A DNA stretch of 48,786 nucleotides from BM714 sp964644525 (lineage in GTDB: Bacteria; Bacillota; Clostridia; Peptostreptococcales; BM714): NCBI GenBank assembly GCA_964644525.1, contig CAZXWC010000004.1:1-48786 (forward strand), in the 5' to 3' direction. Positions 8,729 to 17,129 of this stretch are shown piece after piece (the first letter of the stretch is position 1; every line of letters begins with the position of its first letter). The notes under the pieces were generated by a model. It searched no databases. It had not been told where the DNA came from and saw only the letters and a list, made by a program, of their open reading frames with translations. Both the position numbers and the translations under genes were made by a program.

Positions 8729-9640
8729 ATGAAAAAATACTTGAAACCGGTAACGCTTTTAATCTTGGTTTTGGCATTGGGGGCCTTGTCCGGTTGTCTG
8801 GGAACTACGGGACAGGTAGACGGACCTTATATCGTGGAGGCCGAAAAAGCTGCGGAGCTGATTGGTGACGGAGCTGTTCTGGTTGACGCCCAGATGCAGG
8901 ATGCTTATGAGACCGCCCACATTGAAGGGGCAGTGAATATAAGCAGAGGCGACATAGTTGTAAGCGAACCTTTCCCGAATATGATTGGCGGCAAAGCTCA
9001 AATCGAAAAAGTGCTTGGGGAGAGCGGCATAACAAACGGAATGCAGATAATCGTATATGACGACAACAACCACATGGATGCGGCAAGATTCTGGTGGACG
9101 CTCAAAGCCTATGGCAATGATGATGTAAAGGTAGTAAGCGGAGGACTCGCGGCACTTGAAGAATCAGGAATGAAAATGACAGATGAGGCGCCGGTGGTCG
9201 AAGAGGCTTCTTATGAGTCCGAAGAACTGGATGAATCCATGGTCGCTTCAATAGACACCGTAATAGACCAGTTGAATTATCCCGATCCTGACACATGCCT
9301 TGTAGATACCAGAACGATAGAAGAATATGAAGAGGGGACAATCCCAAGTTCAATCCATATAAATTATGTGGAAAACCAGTATGCAGACGGAAGTTACAAG
9401 TCTGCTCAGGATATTTCCATAATGTACATGGAAAAGGGCATTGACAAGGATGCAACCGTAATAACTTACTGCAAGACATCCATAAGAGGTGCGCAGACAT
9501 ATCTTGCGCTCGCCAATGCGGGCTACGAGAACCTAAAACTTTATGACGGCGCGTGGATGGAATGGTCATCCGACAAGGCTCTGCCAATACAGAAGCCGAC
9601 AGGCCAAAAAGTTGAATTCAATGAGCAGGATGCATCGTAA
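8729..9640 (+). CDS. two-domain rhodanese lipoprotein (thiosulfate sulfurtransferase type)
   Basis: 303 residues. A signal peptide ends in LSGC with Cys23 lipidated, so the enzyme sits on the outer face of the membrane. Residues about 32-150 form the first rhodanese domain, where the active-site position is Asp (VYDDNNHMDAARF), so it is structural. Residues about 170-290 form the second, with catalytic Cys248 in TYCKTSIRGAQT. This inactive-then-active layout is the classic thiosulfate/mercaptopyruvate sulfurtransferase design. RBS GGATGGAGG precedes the start. The gene is followed by a hairpin and a second rhodanese lipoprotein. Donor and acceptor are unknown. Confidence 0.88.
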   Translation: MKKYLKPVTLLILVLALGALSGCLGTTGQVDGPYIVEAEKAAELIGDGAVLVDAQMQDAYETAHIEGAVNISRGDIVVSEPFPNMIGGKAQIEKVLGESGITNGMQIIVYDDNNHMDAARFWWTLKAYGNDDVKVVSGGLAALEESGMKMTDEAPVVEEASYESEELDESMVASIDTVIDQLNYPDPDTCLVDTRTIEEYEEGTIPSSIHINYVENQYADGSYKSAQDISIMYMEKGIDKDATVITYCKTSIRGAQTYLALANAGYENLKLYDGAWMEWSSDKALPIQKPTGQKVEFNEQDAS

Positions 9641-9664
9641 AAGCAAATTTTACTCCTCAATACT

Positions 9665-9704
9665 ATAAATGGCAGGGCGCAGCAAGGCGTCTTGCCATTT
9701 ATAA
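9665..9704. terminator. hairpin between the two rhodanese genes
   Basis: TATAAATGGCA at the left pairs with TGCCATTTATA at the right around a G/C-rich loop. There is no long T run after it, so it may be a weak terminator or an mRNA-processing hairpin separating the two genes. Confidence 0.45.
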
Positions 9705-9773
9705 ACAGGGATTTTGTTAATGCCTTTTCTAATACAGCATTAGCAAATCGTTCTATATGAGTGGCATAAGAAT

Positions 9774-9782
9774 TGGTATAAT
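9774..9782 (+). promoter_or_regulatory. extended -10 promoter element for the four-rhodanese gene
   Basis: TGGTATAAT (TGn followed by TATAAT) lies about 45 bases before the start at 9829. No good -35 is visible, which extended -10 promoters tolerate. The strong RBS GAGGAGG is at about 9812-9818. Confidence 0.4.
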
Positions 9783-9828
9783 TAATTTGTTAATTAAATA
9801 ACATAAAAAAAGAGGAGGAAGTCTATTC

Positions 9829-11622
9829 ATGTTTAAGAAGAATAAATTACTACTTATGATAGTGGCAATTCTCGTTATTGCTCTTGCCGCAGGATGCGCA
9901 GGACCAGCTCCTGAGCAGCAAACTGAACCGACTGAGAAAATTGAAAAATCAGAGCCGGCAGAGATTACATCGGGTGACGAATCAAAGGCAATAGAGGCGC
10001 TTGTAGACGACTATTTCGCAGACAAGCCGTCGCACAATTACAAAATCAAGCAAGATGCATTCATCGAGAAGGTCAAGAATGGAGAAGACATGTTTGTTCT
10101 TGATATAAGGCAGCCCGATGTTTACACAGAGGGCCATATCGCCGGAGCCGTAAATGCGCCTTGGGGGACTGCAATCAGCGAAAATATGGACAAGCTTCCT
10201 ATGGATAAGCCTGTTTATGTCTATTGCTATACAGGACAGACGGCCGGTCAGACAGTAGCTCTCCTTAATTTTGCAGGATTCGAGGCATACTCGGTAAACC
10301 TGGGTTGGAACCTTGGAATCAGCAAAGTAAACGGAGTAAAAGATGTTACAGTAAAAGAGGCTTCCGATTTTGATAAATCTGCGGCAAGCGAGATAGATGG
10401 AGACATAATGGCTTCAGTCACTGACTATTTTGAAGGTTTGGCGGATGTAAAAGATACAATGTTCAAGAACTACAATATAAGCGAAGACAATCTCAAAAGT
10501 CTTATCGAGGAAAAGGACGATGGCATATACATCCTTTCAATAAGGGGAGCCGACGATTTTGAAAGCGGCCATATAGCCAGGGCTTTCAATATTCCATGGG
10601 CTGCCGGAATGCAGGAATCATTCAACACTATTCCCAAAGACAAGACAGTAGTTGTATATTGCTACACAGGACAAACAGCAGGCCAGACAACGGCTGCCCT
10701 CAGAATGATGGGATACGACGCAGTATCTCTAAACGGCGGAATGGGAATGGCTGCAAATGACCCATACGGTTGGTCAAACAAAGGCTTTGATGTATATGAG
10801 GGAGAGGGCCTTGAGGGAATAGTAAACAAATATTTTGCAGAAAAACCCGACAACAACTATAAAATCAAGCAAGGAGATTTCATAGAAAAAGTCAAGTCTG
10901 GAGAGGATATGTTCGTTCTTGATATAAGACAGCCTGATGTTTATGCAGAAGGCCACATCGAGGGAGCCGTAAATGCGCCTTGGGGAACAGATATAAGCGA
11001 CAATCTCGACATGATACCATCAGACAAGCCCGTTTATGTATACTGCTACACTGGACAAACAGCAGGGCAAACAGTGGCACTTCTCAATTTTGCCGGAATC
11101 GACGCCAAGTCGGTTAATCTGGGATGGAACCTCGGGATCAGCAAAGTCGAAGCTTATGAAGAAGCAGTAACTTCGGAAGTTTTCGATTTCGGACCAGCAA
11201 AAGCTGCAGATTACAATTATGAAATTGAGTCTGCAATCGAAATGTACTACGGCGGATTGGCTGAAGCAGCAGAAGGAATCTACAAGAACTACAAAATCAG
11301 CGAAGACAATCTCAAAGCCATACTTGACGATGATCCTTCAAGCATATATGTTCTTTCGATAAGAAGCGCCAAGGCTTTCGACGAGGGACATATTCCAACG
11401 GCATTCAATATTCCTTGGGCCGCCGGGATGCAGGAAGCTTTCCCGACACTAAACAATGATAAAACCACAGTAGTTTATTGCTATACGGGACAAACCGCAG
11501 GCCAGACAACGGCAGCTCTCAGAATTCTGGGCTACGACGCAGTATCGCTCAATGGCGGAATGGGTATGGAAGCAAACGCTCCTTACGGATGGACCAACAA
11601 AGCTTATGAAACAGTAAAATAA
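9829..11622 (+). CDS. four-domain rhodanese lipoprotein with ABAB internal duplication
   Basis: 597 residues. The signal peptide ends in LAAGC with lipidated Cys23. Four rhodanese domains follow, each with the active-site loop CYTGQT: Cys133, Cys278, Cys406 and Cys551. Domains 1 and 3 match each other (VLDIRQPDVY, GAVNAPWGT, VALLNFAG, LGWNLGISKV), and domains 2 and 4 match each other (GHI, AFNIPWAAGMQE, TTAALR, YDAVSLNGGMGM). The cysteine spacing 133 to 406 and 278 to 551 is exactly 273 residues in both cases. All four catalytic cysteines are present. It would handle persulfide sulfur at the cell surface. The substrate is unknown. Confidence 0.9.
   Translation: MFKKNKLLLMIVAILVIALAAGCAGPAPEQQTEPTEKIEKSEPAEITSGDESKAIEALVDDYFADKPSHNYKIKQDAFIEKVKNGEDMFVLDIRQPDVYTEGHIAGAVNAPWGTAISENMDKLPMDKPVYVYCYTGQTAGQTVALLNFAGFEAYSVNLGWNLGISKVNGVKDVTVKEASDFDKSAASEIDGDIMASVTDYFEGLADVKDTMFKNYNISEDNLKSLIEEKDDGIYILSIRGADDFESGHIARAFNIPWAAGMQESFNTIPKDKTVVVYCYTGQTAGQTTAALRMMGYDAVSLNGGMGMAANDPYGWSNKGFDVYEGEGLEGIVNKYFAEKPDNNYKIKQGDFIEKVKSGEDMFVLDIRQPDVYAEGHIEGAVNAPWGTDISDNLDMIPSDKPVYVYCYTGQTAGQTVALLNFAGIDAKSVNLGWNLGISKVEAYEEAVTSEVFDFGPAKAADYNYEIESAIEMYYGGLAEAAEGIYKNYKISEDNLKAILDDDPSSIYVLSIRSAKAFDEGHIPTAFNIPWAAGMQEAFPTLNNDKTTVVYCYTGQTAGQTTAALRILGYDAVSLNGGMGMEANAPYGWTNKAYETVK
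9994..11622 (+). repeat. tandem 819-bp coding duplication (two rhodanese-pair units)
   Basis: Unit 1 begins near 9994 and unit 2 near 10813, with the second unit ending at the stop. Both units encode an A-type then a B-type rhodanese domain, and the offset of matched codons is 819 bp. Long stretches differ mainly at third codon positions, for example around 10093-10170 against 10912-10989. Confidence 0.85.
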
Positions 11623-11645
11623 TATTTAAGCAATTATTATAGAAG

Positions 11646-11697
11646 CAAAAAAAGCAAAAGCGCATCGGTTTTAACAGATGCGCTTTTGCTTTTTTTT
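11646..11697 (+). terminator. strong intrinsic terminator after the four-rhodanese gene
   Basis: A long stem pairs AAAAGCAAAAGCGCATC with GATGCGCTTTTGCTTTT around the loop GGTTTTAACA, followed by a run of T. It closes the rhodanese transcript before the DAK2-DegV gene. Confidence 0.9.
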
Positions 11698-11772
11698 GAA
11701 GATGGCATTATTTGGGCATATCAAATATAATTCTGGGTATATATAGATATCACTTTCTTGCAGGGGGGAAAA

Positions 11773-13587
11773 ATGAGGATAAAATATATCGATGGAAAAA
11801 GACTCAACTATGCAATACATTCGGGGGCAATGGAAGTCATAAGGAATTCGGATCATCTAAACAGTATTAATGTTTTTCCTGTTGCTGATGGAGATACGGG
11901 CAGCAATCTTTCTTCAACCATGAATTCTATGTTGAGGAATACAGTTTTTGATGAAAGAGTCGACAAATCGTTCCAATCCTTGGCTGATTCCGCAATGCTT
12001 GGGGCAAGGGGCAATTCGGGAATAATTTTTGCTCAATTCATCAATGGGATAGCAATGGAAACAAACAACAGGGAAGTATTGAGCACAAAATCTTTTGGAG
12101 AATCGGTCATGAAGGCGGCAGGGTACGCTTACAAAGCCATACTGAATCCTGTTGAAGGAACAATGCTTACGGTAATAATGGAATGGTCAAGGGCAGTTTA
12201 CGATTCCCGCACGGTGACAGACGATTTCGCGGTGCTTTTGAACTATGCCCAAAAGATTGTCCGCAGGTCACTTTCTGAAACCCCGAATATATTGAAGGTC
12301 CTTAGGGATTCGGGAGTTGTGGATTCAGGCGCAAAAGGATTTGTCCATTTTACAGAAGGCATAGTAAAGCTGATAAATTCCGGAAACATAAGAGATATTG
12401 CCTTGGACTTTCATAAAAGCAGTGAAGAAATGTGGAGCTTGGATGAAAACTTTTTGACCAGGGAAATGCCTCCGGAACGATATTGTTCTGAGGTTCTTAT
12501 AAGGACCGACGGGTCAGTAGGCACAGAAGACATTAAGTCTTTTCTTAAGGGATACGGGACCAGCGTAATTGTTGCTGGTGGAAAGAGGAACATAAGAATA
12601 CATGTACATACAGACAGGCCGGGCGAAATGTTTGCTGAAATTTCGAAATATGGAAAAATAATAGAAAAAAAGATCGATGACATGCATGCTCAATACCTTG
12701 CTGTCAACAATAAAAAGAGCACCATAGCGATTGTTACGGATTCCGTGGCGGATTTGCCTGAGGAGACCATCTTGAATGAAAATATAACAGTGGTTCCAAT
12801 TAATTTGGAGATCGACGGAAGTCTTTTTTACGATAAAATGACGATATTTCCAAAGCAGTTCCAGGAGCTTGCGGCTAACTCTCCGATTTTTCCAAAGTCA
12901 TCACAGCCAAGCTTGAAGTCGCTTGAAAACTCATTCGGTTTTTTGCTTAGTCATTATGAAGAAGTGATAGGAATTTTTGTTTCGTCAGCCCTGAGCGGAA
13001 CATTCAATTCAGCATTAAAGTCGCTTGAGCTTCTTCCCGAAGAAATGCGGTCCAGGGTAAGTGTGATTGACTCAAAACTGAACTCGGCTGCTCAGGGACT
13101 TTTGGTGCATGAAGCAGCGGAAGCGGTCTCGAGAGGTGCGAACAAAGACGAAATACTGAAAATCATATACGATCGCATTACAAAAACAAGAATTTTTGTT
13201 AGTGTTGACACTTTTGAATACATGGTAAGGGGGGGGCGGCTTAGCCCTATGAAAGGCAGATTGGCAGGCGCCATGAATTTAAAACCGATTGTTTCCCTGG
13301 ATGAAAATGGAAGGGGAATATCATTTGCCAAGGCATTCAGCAGGAGGGCCAACAAGAAGAAGATAATGGATACGGTTGAAAACTTGAATGAAAAATATGG
13401 AATAAAGCGATATGCCATTGTTCATTACAGGGGAGAAAATCTTGCCAATGACTATTCGAGCGGACTGGAAGAATTGCTTGGTATGCCACCTTTATATATT
13501 TGCGAAGTGTCGTCGGTAGTAGCCTTAAGCGCGGGTGAGAAAGCAGTGGCGGTGGCCTTGCAAGTTGAAAGGAGCGAAAAATCATGA
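11773..13587 (+). CDS. DAK2-DegV fusion (FakA-FakB-like fatty acid kinase)
   Basis: 604 residues from ATG 11773, placed by the AGGGGGG at 11762-11768. Residues about 1-200 are a DAK2/DhaL kinase domain with FPVADGDTGSNLSSTM (Mg-ATP aspartates) and GARGNSG. A linker like the FakA middle domain follows (about 210-310, with HVHTDRPGE). Residues about 318-600 are a complete DegV domain: VTDSVADLP, the SSQPS loop, SALSGTFNSA and VRGGRLSPMKG. In Firmicutes FakA phosphorylates fatty acids held by a separate FakB (DegV) protein. Here both would be in one chain. It overlaps the DUF1295 gene by 4 nt. Confidence 0.87.
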   Translation: MRIKYIDGKRLNYAIHSGAMEVIRNSDHLNSINVFPVADGDTGSNLSSTMNSMLRNTVFDERVDKSFQSLADSAMLGARGNSGIIFAQFINGIAMETNNREVLSTKSFGESVMKAAGYAYKAILNPVEGTMLTVIMEWSRAVYDSRTVTDDFAVLLNYAQKIVRRSLSETPNILKVLRDSGVVDSGAKGFVHFTEGIVKLINSGNIRDIALDFHKSSEEMWSLDENFLTREMPPERYCSEVLIRTDGSVGTEDIKSFLKGYGTSVIVAGGKRNIRIHVHTDRPGEMFAEISKYGKIIEKKIDDMHAQYLAVNNKKSTIAIVTDSVADLPEETILNENITVVPINLEIDGSLFYDKMTIFPKQFQELAANSPIFPKSSQPSLKSLENSFGFLLSHYEEVIGIFVSSALSGTFNSALKSLELLPEEMRSRVSVIDSKLNSAAQGLLVHEAAEAVSRGANKDEILKIIYDRITKTRIFVSVDTFEYMVRGGRLSPMKGRLAGAMNLKPIVSLDENGRGISFAKAFSRRANKKKIMDTVENLNEKYGIKRYAIVHYRGENLANDYSSGLEELLGMPPLYICEVSSVVALSAGEKAVAVALQVERSEKS

Positions 13588-14363
13588 GTTTAGTTTTAAA
13601 AGAATCGATAATTTTGATATTTGCCTATTTTTCAGCATTTTTCCTGCTTGCCCTTATTATCAAGAACAATTCTATAGTCGACATAGGGTGGGGGATCGGT
13701 TTTGTGCTAATTGCCTGGTATTCAATGGTTAGGGCTGGCAATTACACTCAAACGGGACTTTTGACTACCGGTCTGGTAACAGTTTGGGGAATCAGGCTCT
13801 TTTACCATATAATCAAAAGAAATTGGAAAAAACCGGAAGACTTTAGATATGCCGCATGGAGGAAAGAATGGGGAAAATGGCTTGTACCAAGGGCATTTAT
13901 GCAAATATTCATGCTGCAGGCATTTTTTATGGCGGTAATCGCTTATCCGGTGATTTTAATAAATGCGACAGAAAATGCTTCATTTTCACTCTTGCCGGTT
14001 ATAGGAACTCTGATTTGGCTAAAAGGTTTCTTTTTCGAAGCCCTTGGCGACTGGCAGTTGAAGCAATTTATCAATAATCCCGAAAAGAAGGGAAAAATAA
14101 TGAAAGAGGGGCTATGGAAATATACACGCCATCCAAATTATTTTGGGGAGGCCACCATGTGGTGGGGGATTTTTTTGATAGGCATCGGGACCGACAGCGG
14201 TATTACAGGCATAATAAGTCCCCTTACCATCACAATTCTTCTTGTATTTGTTTCAGGGGTGCCTATGTTGGAAAAGAAATACGCAGAGAACGAAGAATTC
14301 CAAGCCTATGCAAAGATTACCAGCAAGTTTATACCATGGTTTCCCAAAAAGGAAAATAAATAA
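13584..14363 (+). CDS. DUF1295 membrane protein (steroid 5-alpha-reductase-like)
   Basis: 259 residues with about six hydrophobic segments. The conserved C-terminal KYTRHPNYFGEATMWWGIF is the mark of the DUF1295/ICMT/steroid-reductase group, which acts on lipid substrates in the membrane using NADPH or SAM. The start overlaps the fatty-acid-kinase stop (ATGA), so the two are coupled; a lipid-related role fits. The exact reaction is not known for the bacterial members. Confidence 0.82.
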   Translation: MSLVLKESIILIFAYFSAFFLLALIIKNNSIVDIGWGIGFVLIAWYSMVRAGNYTQTGLLTTGLVTVWGIRLFYHIIKRNWKKPEDFRYAAWRKEWGKWLVPRAFMQIFMLQAFFMAVIAYPVILINATENASFSLLPVIGTLIWLKGFFFEALGDWQLKQFINNPEKKGKIMKEGLWKYTRHPNYFGEATMWWGIFLIGIGTDSGITGIISPLTITILLVFVSGVPMLEKKYAENEEFQAYAKITSKFIPWFPKKENK

Positions 14364-14433
14364 TCTCAATCATATTTCAATAGACAAGCACTCCTTATTC
14401 AAATATGATTTCATTAAATAAAAATTTTTAATT

Positions 14434-14471
14434 AAAAAATCGGCCGTGAATAAATGCGGACCGATTTTTTG
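14434..14471 (+). terminator. intrinsic terminator after the DUF1295 gene
   Basis: AAAAAATCGGcCgtG pairs with the downstream GCGGACCGATTTTTT across a loop of about ten bases, ending in six T. It separates this operon from feo. Confidence 0.75.
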
Positions 14472-14593
14472 CTTGGAATGCAAAATTTGTATTGCATCTT
14501 TACGAATGAAAGATTGACAATAAAGTCAACTTAATATGGACATATTTTTAAAATGGTGGCATAATGATAAAGAATAAAATTCTAATAGAACTC

Positions 14594-14622
14594 TTTACAA
14601 CCATCGAAAAGGATGGTAAAAT
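14594..14622 (+). promoter_or_regulatory. feo promoter
   Basis: TTTACA (14594-14599) and TAAAAT (14617-14622) are separated by 17 bases. The Fur palindrome begins nine bases after the -10, so a bound Fur dimer would cover the transcription start. Confidence 0.7.
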
Positions 14623-14630
14623 TATTTATA

Positions 14631-14655
14631 GATATTGATAATGATTATCAATATC
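14631..14655 (+). promoter_or_regulatory. Fur box, perfect 25-bp palindrome
   Basis: The core TGATAATGATTATCA (14636-14650) is a perfect 7-1-7 Fur site, and the symmetry extends to 12-1-12 with GATAT and ATATC outer arms. It lies between the feo promoter and feoA, so iron-loaded Fur should shut the operon off. Confidence 0.9.
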
Positions 14656-14689
14656 AACGTCAACATCAATATGGAACGGAGGCGAATTA

Positions 14690-14917
14690 ATGGTTATTGC
14701 AGAAGCGAAAGCTGATTCATTTGTAATAATTGACAGTATACGTTCGGGAAGAAATCTTAAAATGAGGCTATACAACATGGGGCTGACACCAGGAGTCAAA
14801 GTTAAGGTTATTTCAAACGAGCCAGGCAGCGCCATAGTCATAAGCGTAAGGGGATCGAGATTGGTGCTGGGAAAAGGAATAAGCGAAAAAGTAAAAGTTA
14901 GAAATTTGGGAAAATAG
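14690..14917 (+). CDS. feoA: FeoA ferrous iron transport accessory protein
   Basis: 75 residues, a single SH3-like FeoA domain: MRLYNMGLTPGVKVKVISNEPGSAIVISVRGSRLVLGKG split over residues 25-62 is the family pattern. It helps FeoB in Fe(II) uptake on the cytoplasmic face. RBS CGGAGGCG precedes the ATG. It lies 10 nt before feoB and behind a Fur box. Confidence 0.92.
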   Translation: MVIAEAKADSFVIIDSIRSGRNLKMRLYNMGLTPGVKVKVISNEPGSAIVISVRGSRLVLGKGISEKVKVRNLGK

Positions 14918-14927
14918 GAGTAGCTAA

Positions 14928-16934
14928 ATGGATAAAAAAATAAAGGTGGCGCTTGCCGGCAATCCTAACAGTGGAAAAACGACTTTATTCAATGAGTTGA
15001 CGGGCGCAAGGCATTATGTAGGCAACTGGCCGGGAGTTACTGTTGAGAAGAAAGAAGGCGGATTTGAGCACGGGGAAGAAAATATTCTTTTAACTGACCT
15101 GCCTGGCATCTACAGCATTTCTCCCTACACAATGGAAGAAATAGTCACAAGGAAATATATAATTGACGAAAAGCCCGATGTCATACTCAATATTGTCGAT
15201 GCTTCAAATCTTGAGAGGAATCTTTATCTGACCATACAACTGATAGAAATGGGCAGACCCGTTGTAATTGCACTTAATATGATGGATATTGTAGAGAAAA
15301 AAGGTATAGGTATAGATATAGAGGCGCTTTCAAAAAAATTGAATTCTCCCGTTATTCCAATAACAGCTTCAAAAATGGGCAAAAAAGAGGAACTTCTTGA
15401 TGCTGTTGTTGAAACTGCAAAGAAATCCGGGGAGTATTACCCGATAGAAGTGGATTATGGCAAAGATATCGAGGAGAAGATAGTAGATACGCACAATTTG
15501 ATCGATCATTTGGCGTGCTTAAACAGGTTCAACCACAGGTGGCTTTCTCTTAGGGTCATAGAAGAGGATTTGGAAATAATGAACCTTATGGGTTCCGGGC
15601 AGAAGGCGTATCTTGATCCGGAAAACAGTCACGGTGAAAGATATGAAGAATTGATTGTCAAAAAAAAATATGAGTTTATAAACAGCCTTGTTGATAAAAT
15701 AGTTATAGACAAGAGCAGGGACAAGGAGACTGTTTCAGACAAGATAGACAGGATAGTAATGAACAAATATCTTGGATTGCCTATTTTCATATTGATAATG
15801 CTGGGAGTTTTTGCATTTACATTCGATGTTGTTGGAAATAAACTTCTGAATTTGGTCGACGTCTTTTTTTCGGAAATACTCGCAAATGCGGCATTTGAAT
15901 GGCTTTCGGGGGCAGGGGTCTCAGAATGGCTTGTATCTCTTGTTGTAGAAGGCATAATAGGGGGAGTGGGAGGCATATTGGTGTTTTTGCCCAATATCGC
16001 AACACTTTTCTTTGCAATATCCATTTTGGAAGACAGCGGTTATATGGCAAGAGTCGCCTTCATAATGGACAGGACCATGAGGCGGATAGGTTTGTCGGGA
16101 AAGGCTTTCATACCCATGGTGCTTGGCTTTGGCTGTAATGTTCCAGCAATAATGAGCACCCGTACACTTGAGAACAAGCAGGACAGAATGACGGCTATAT
16201 TGATAAATCCATTCATATCATGTTCTGCCAGGTTGCCCGTGTACACACTTTTTGCAGCTGCATTTTTTCCAAGAAACAAGTCGATGGTGGTCTTTTCGCT
16301 TTATTTTATAGGAATAGCGGTTGCCGTAATCGTTGCATTTGTTTTCAAAAGGACCTTGTTTAAAAGCGAACCGATTCCACTTCTCATAGAGTTGCCGCCC
16401 TATAGGATACCGACCGCAAAAGGAATCGGAATCCATGTATGGGAAAGAGTGAAGGAATTTATTGTAAAGGCGGGTACTTTAATATTCGCAGCGTCAATAG
16501 TCATATGGTTTTTGCTGAATTACAATATGGGAGGTCCGGCAGCCTTCACAGACAGTTTTGCGGCTTCGGTCGGAAAATTTATGGCTCCAATCTTTGCGCC
16601 ACTGGGCTTTGGCAATTGGAGGGCGTCACTTTCCCTTCTGACAGGAGTAGTTGCAAAGGAAGTAATAGTAAGCAACATGTCAATTGCATATGGTGCGGGG
16701 GCGGGCAGCGGTCTTAGCCTTACAGAGGCCCTTTCGACTTCATTCACTTCACTCAGTGCGTACAGCTTTATGGTCTATGTGCTTCTTTACATACCGTGCA
16801 TAGGAGTAATCAGCGTAATAAAAAAAGAAACCGGATCATGGAAATGGACAGGTTTTTCAATAGTTTATCAATTGACATTGGCTTGGGTTATAGCTTTTGG
16901 AGTATACCAAATCGGCAGCTTTTTTGCCGGATAG
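14928..16934 (+). CDS. feoB: FeoB ferrous iron transporter
   Basis: 668 residues. The N-terminal G-domain has G1 GNPNSGKTT (from residue 11), G3 DLPGIY and G4 NMMD, followed by a helical GDI-like region. From about residue 280 come Gate domains with VLGFGCNVPAI and the second gate segment, and a series of membrane helices. It imports Fe(II) with GTP hydrolysis. RBS AGGAG precedes the ATG. The length is on the short side, but all core parts are present. Confidence 0.95.
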   Translation: MDKKIKVALAGNPNSGKTTLFNELTGARHYVGNWPGVTVEKKEGGFEHGEENILLTDLPGIYSISPYTMEEIVTRKYIIDEKPDVILNIVDASNLERNLYLTIQLIEMGRPVVIALNMMDIVEKKGIGIDIEALSKKLNSPVIPITASKMGKKEELLDAVVETAKKSGEYYPIEVDYGKDIEEKIVDTHNLIDHLACLNRFNHRWLSLRVIEEDLEIMNLMGSGQKAYLDPENSHGERYEELIVKKKYEFINSLVDKIVIDKSRDKETVSDKIDRIVMNKYLGLPIFILIMLGVFAFTFDVVGNKLLNLVDVFFSEILANAAFEWLSGAGVSEWLVSLVVEGIIGGVGGILVFLPNIATLFFAISILEDSGYMARVAFIMDRTMRRIGLSGKAFIPMVLGFGCNVPAIMSTRTLENKQDRMTAILINPFISCSARLPVYTLFAAAFFPRNKSMVVFSLYFIGIAVAVIVAFVFKRTLFKSEPIPLLIELPPYRIPTAKGIGIHVWERVKEFIVKAGTLIFAASIVIWFLLNYNMGGPAAFTDSFAASVGKFMAPIFAPLGFGNWRASLSLLTGVVAKEVIVSNMSIAYGAGAGSGLSLTEALSTSFTSLSAYSFMVYVLLYIPCIGVISVIKKETGSWKWTGFSIVYQLTLAWVIAFGVYQIGSFFAG

Positions 16935-16943
16935 GAGGGCTCG

Positions 16944-17129
16944 ATGGGACAGATTCTTACACTGGCAATAGCGATTGCTCTAATATCTTATGCCGCGTAT
17001 GTCATATGGAAAAATATCAACAGGGTGAAAAAGGGTCAATGCCCGGGGGGATGCGGAACCTGCACAAAGAATTGCGGATACAGAGAGGAAAACTCTAAAG
17101 GCGGAGGCGAGGGCGATGACAACCTATAA
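16944..17129 (+). CDS. FeoB-associated Cys-rich membrane protein
   Basis: 61 residues: one N-terminal membrane helix (ILTLAIAIALISYAAYVIW) and a Cys-rich tail CPGGCGTCTKNCGY, then an acidic Gly-rich end. This is the usual small partner encoded after feoB in Clostridia. The four cysteines could bind iron. RBS GGAGGG lies between feoB and its ATG. The 3' end overlaps the next gene by 14 nt. Confidence 0.88.
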   Translation: MGQILTLAIAIALISYAAYVIWKNINRVKKGQCPGGCGTCTKNCGYREENSKGGGEGDDNL

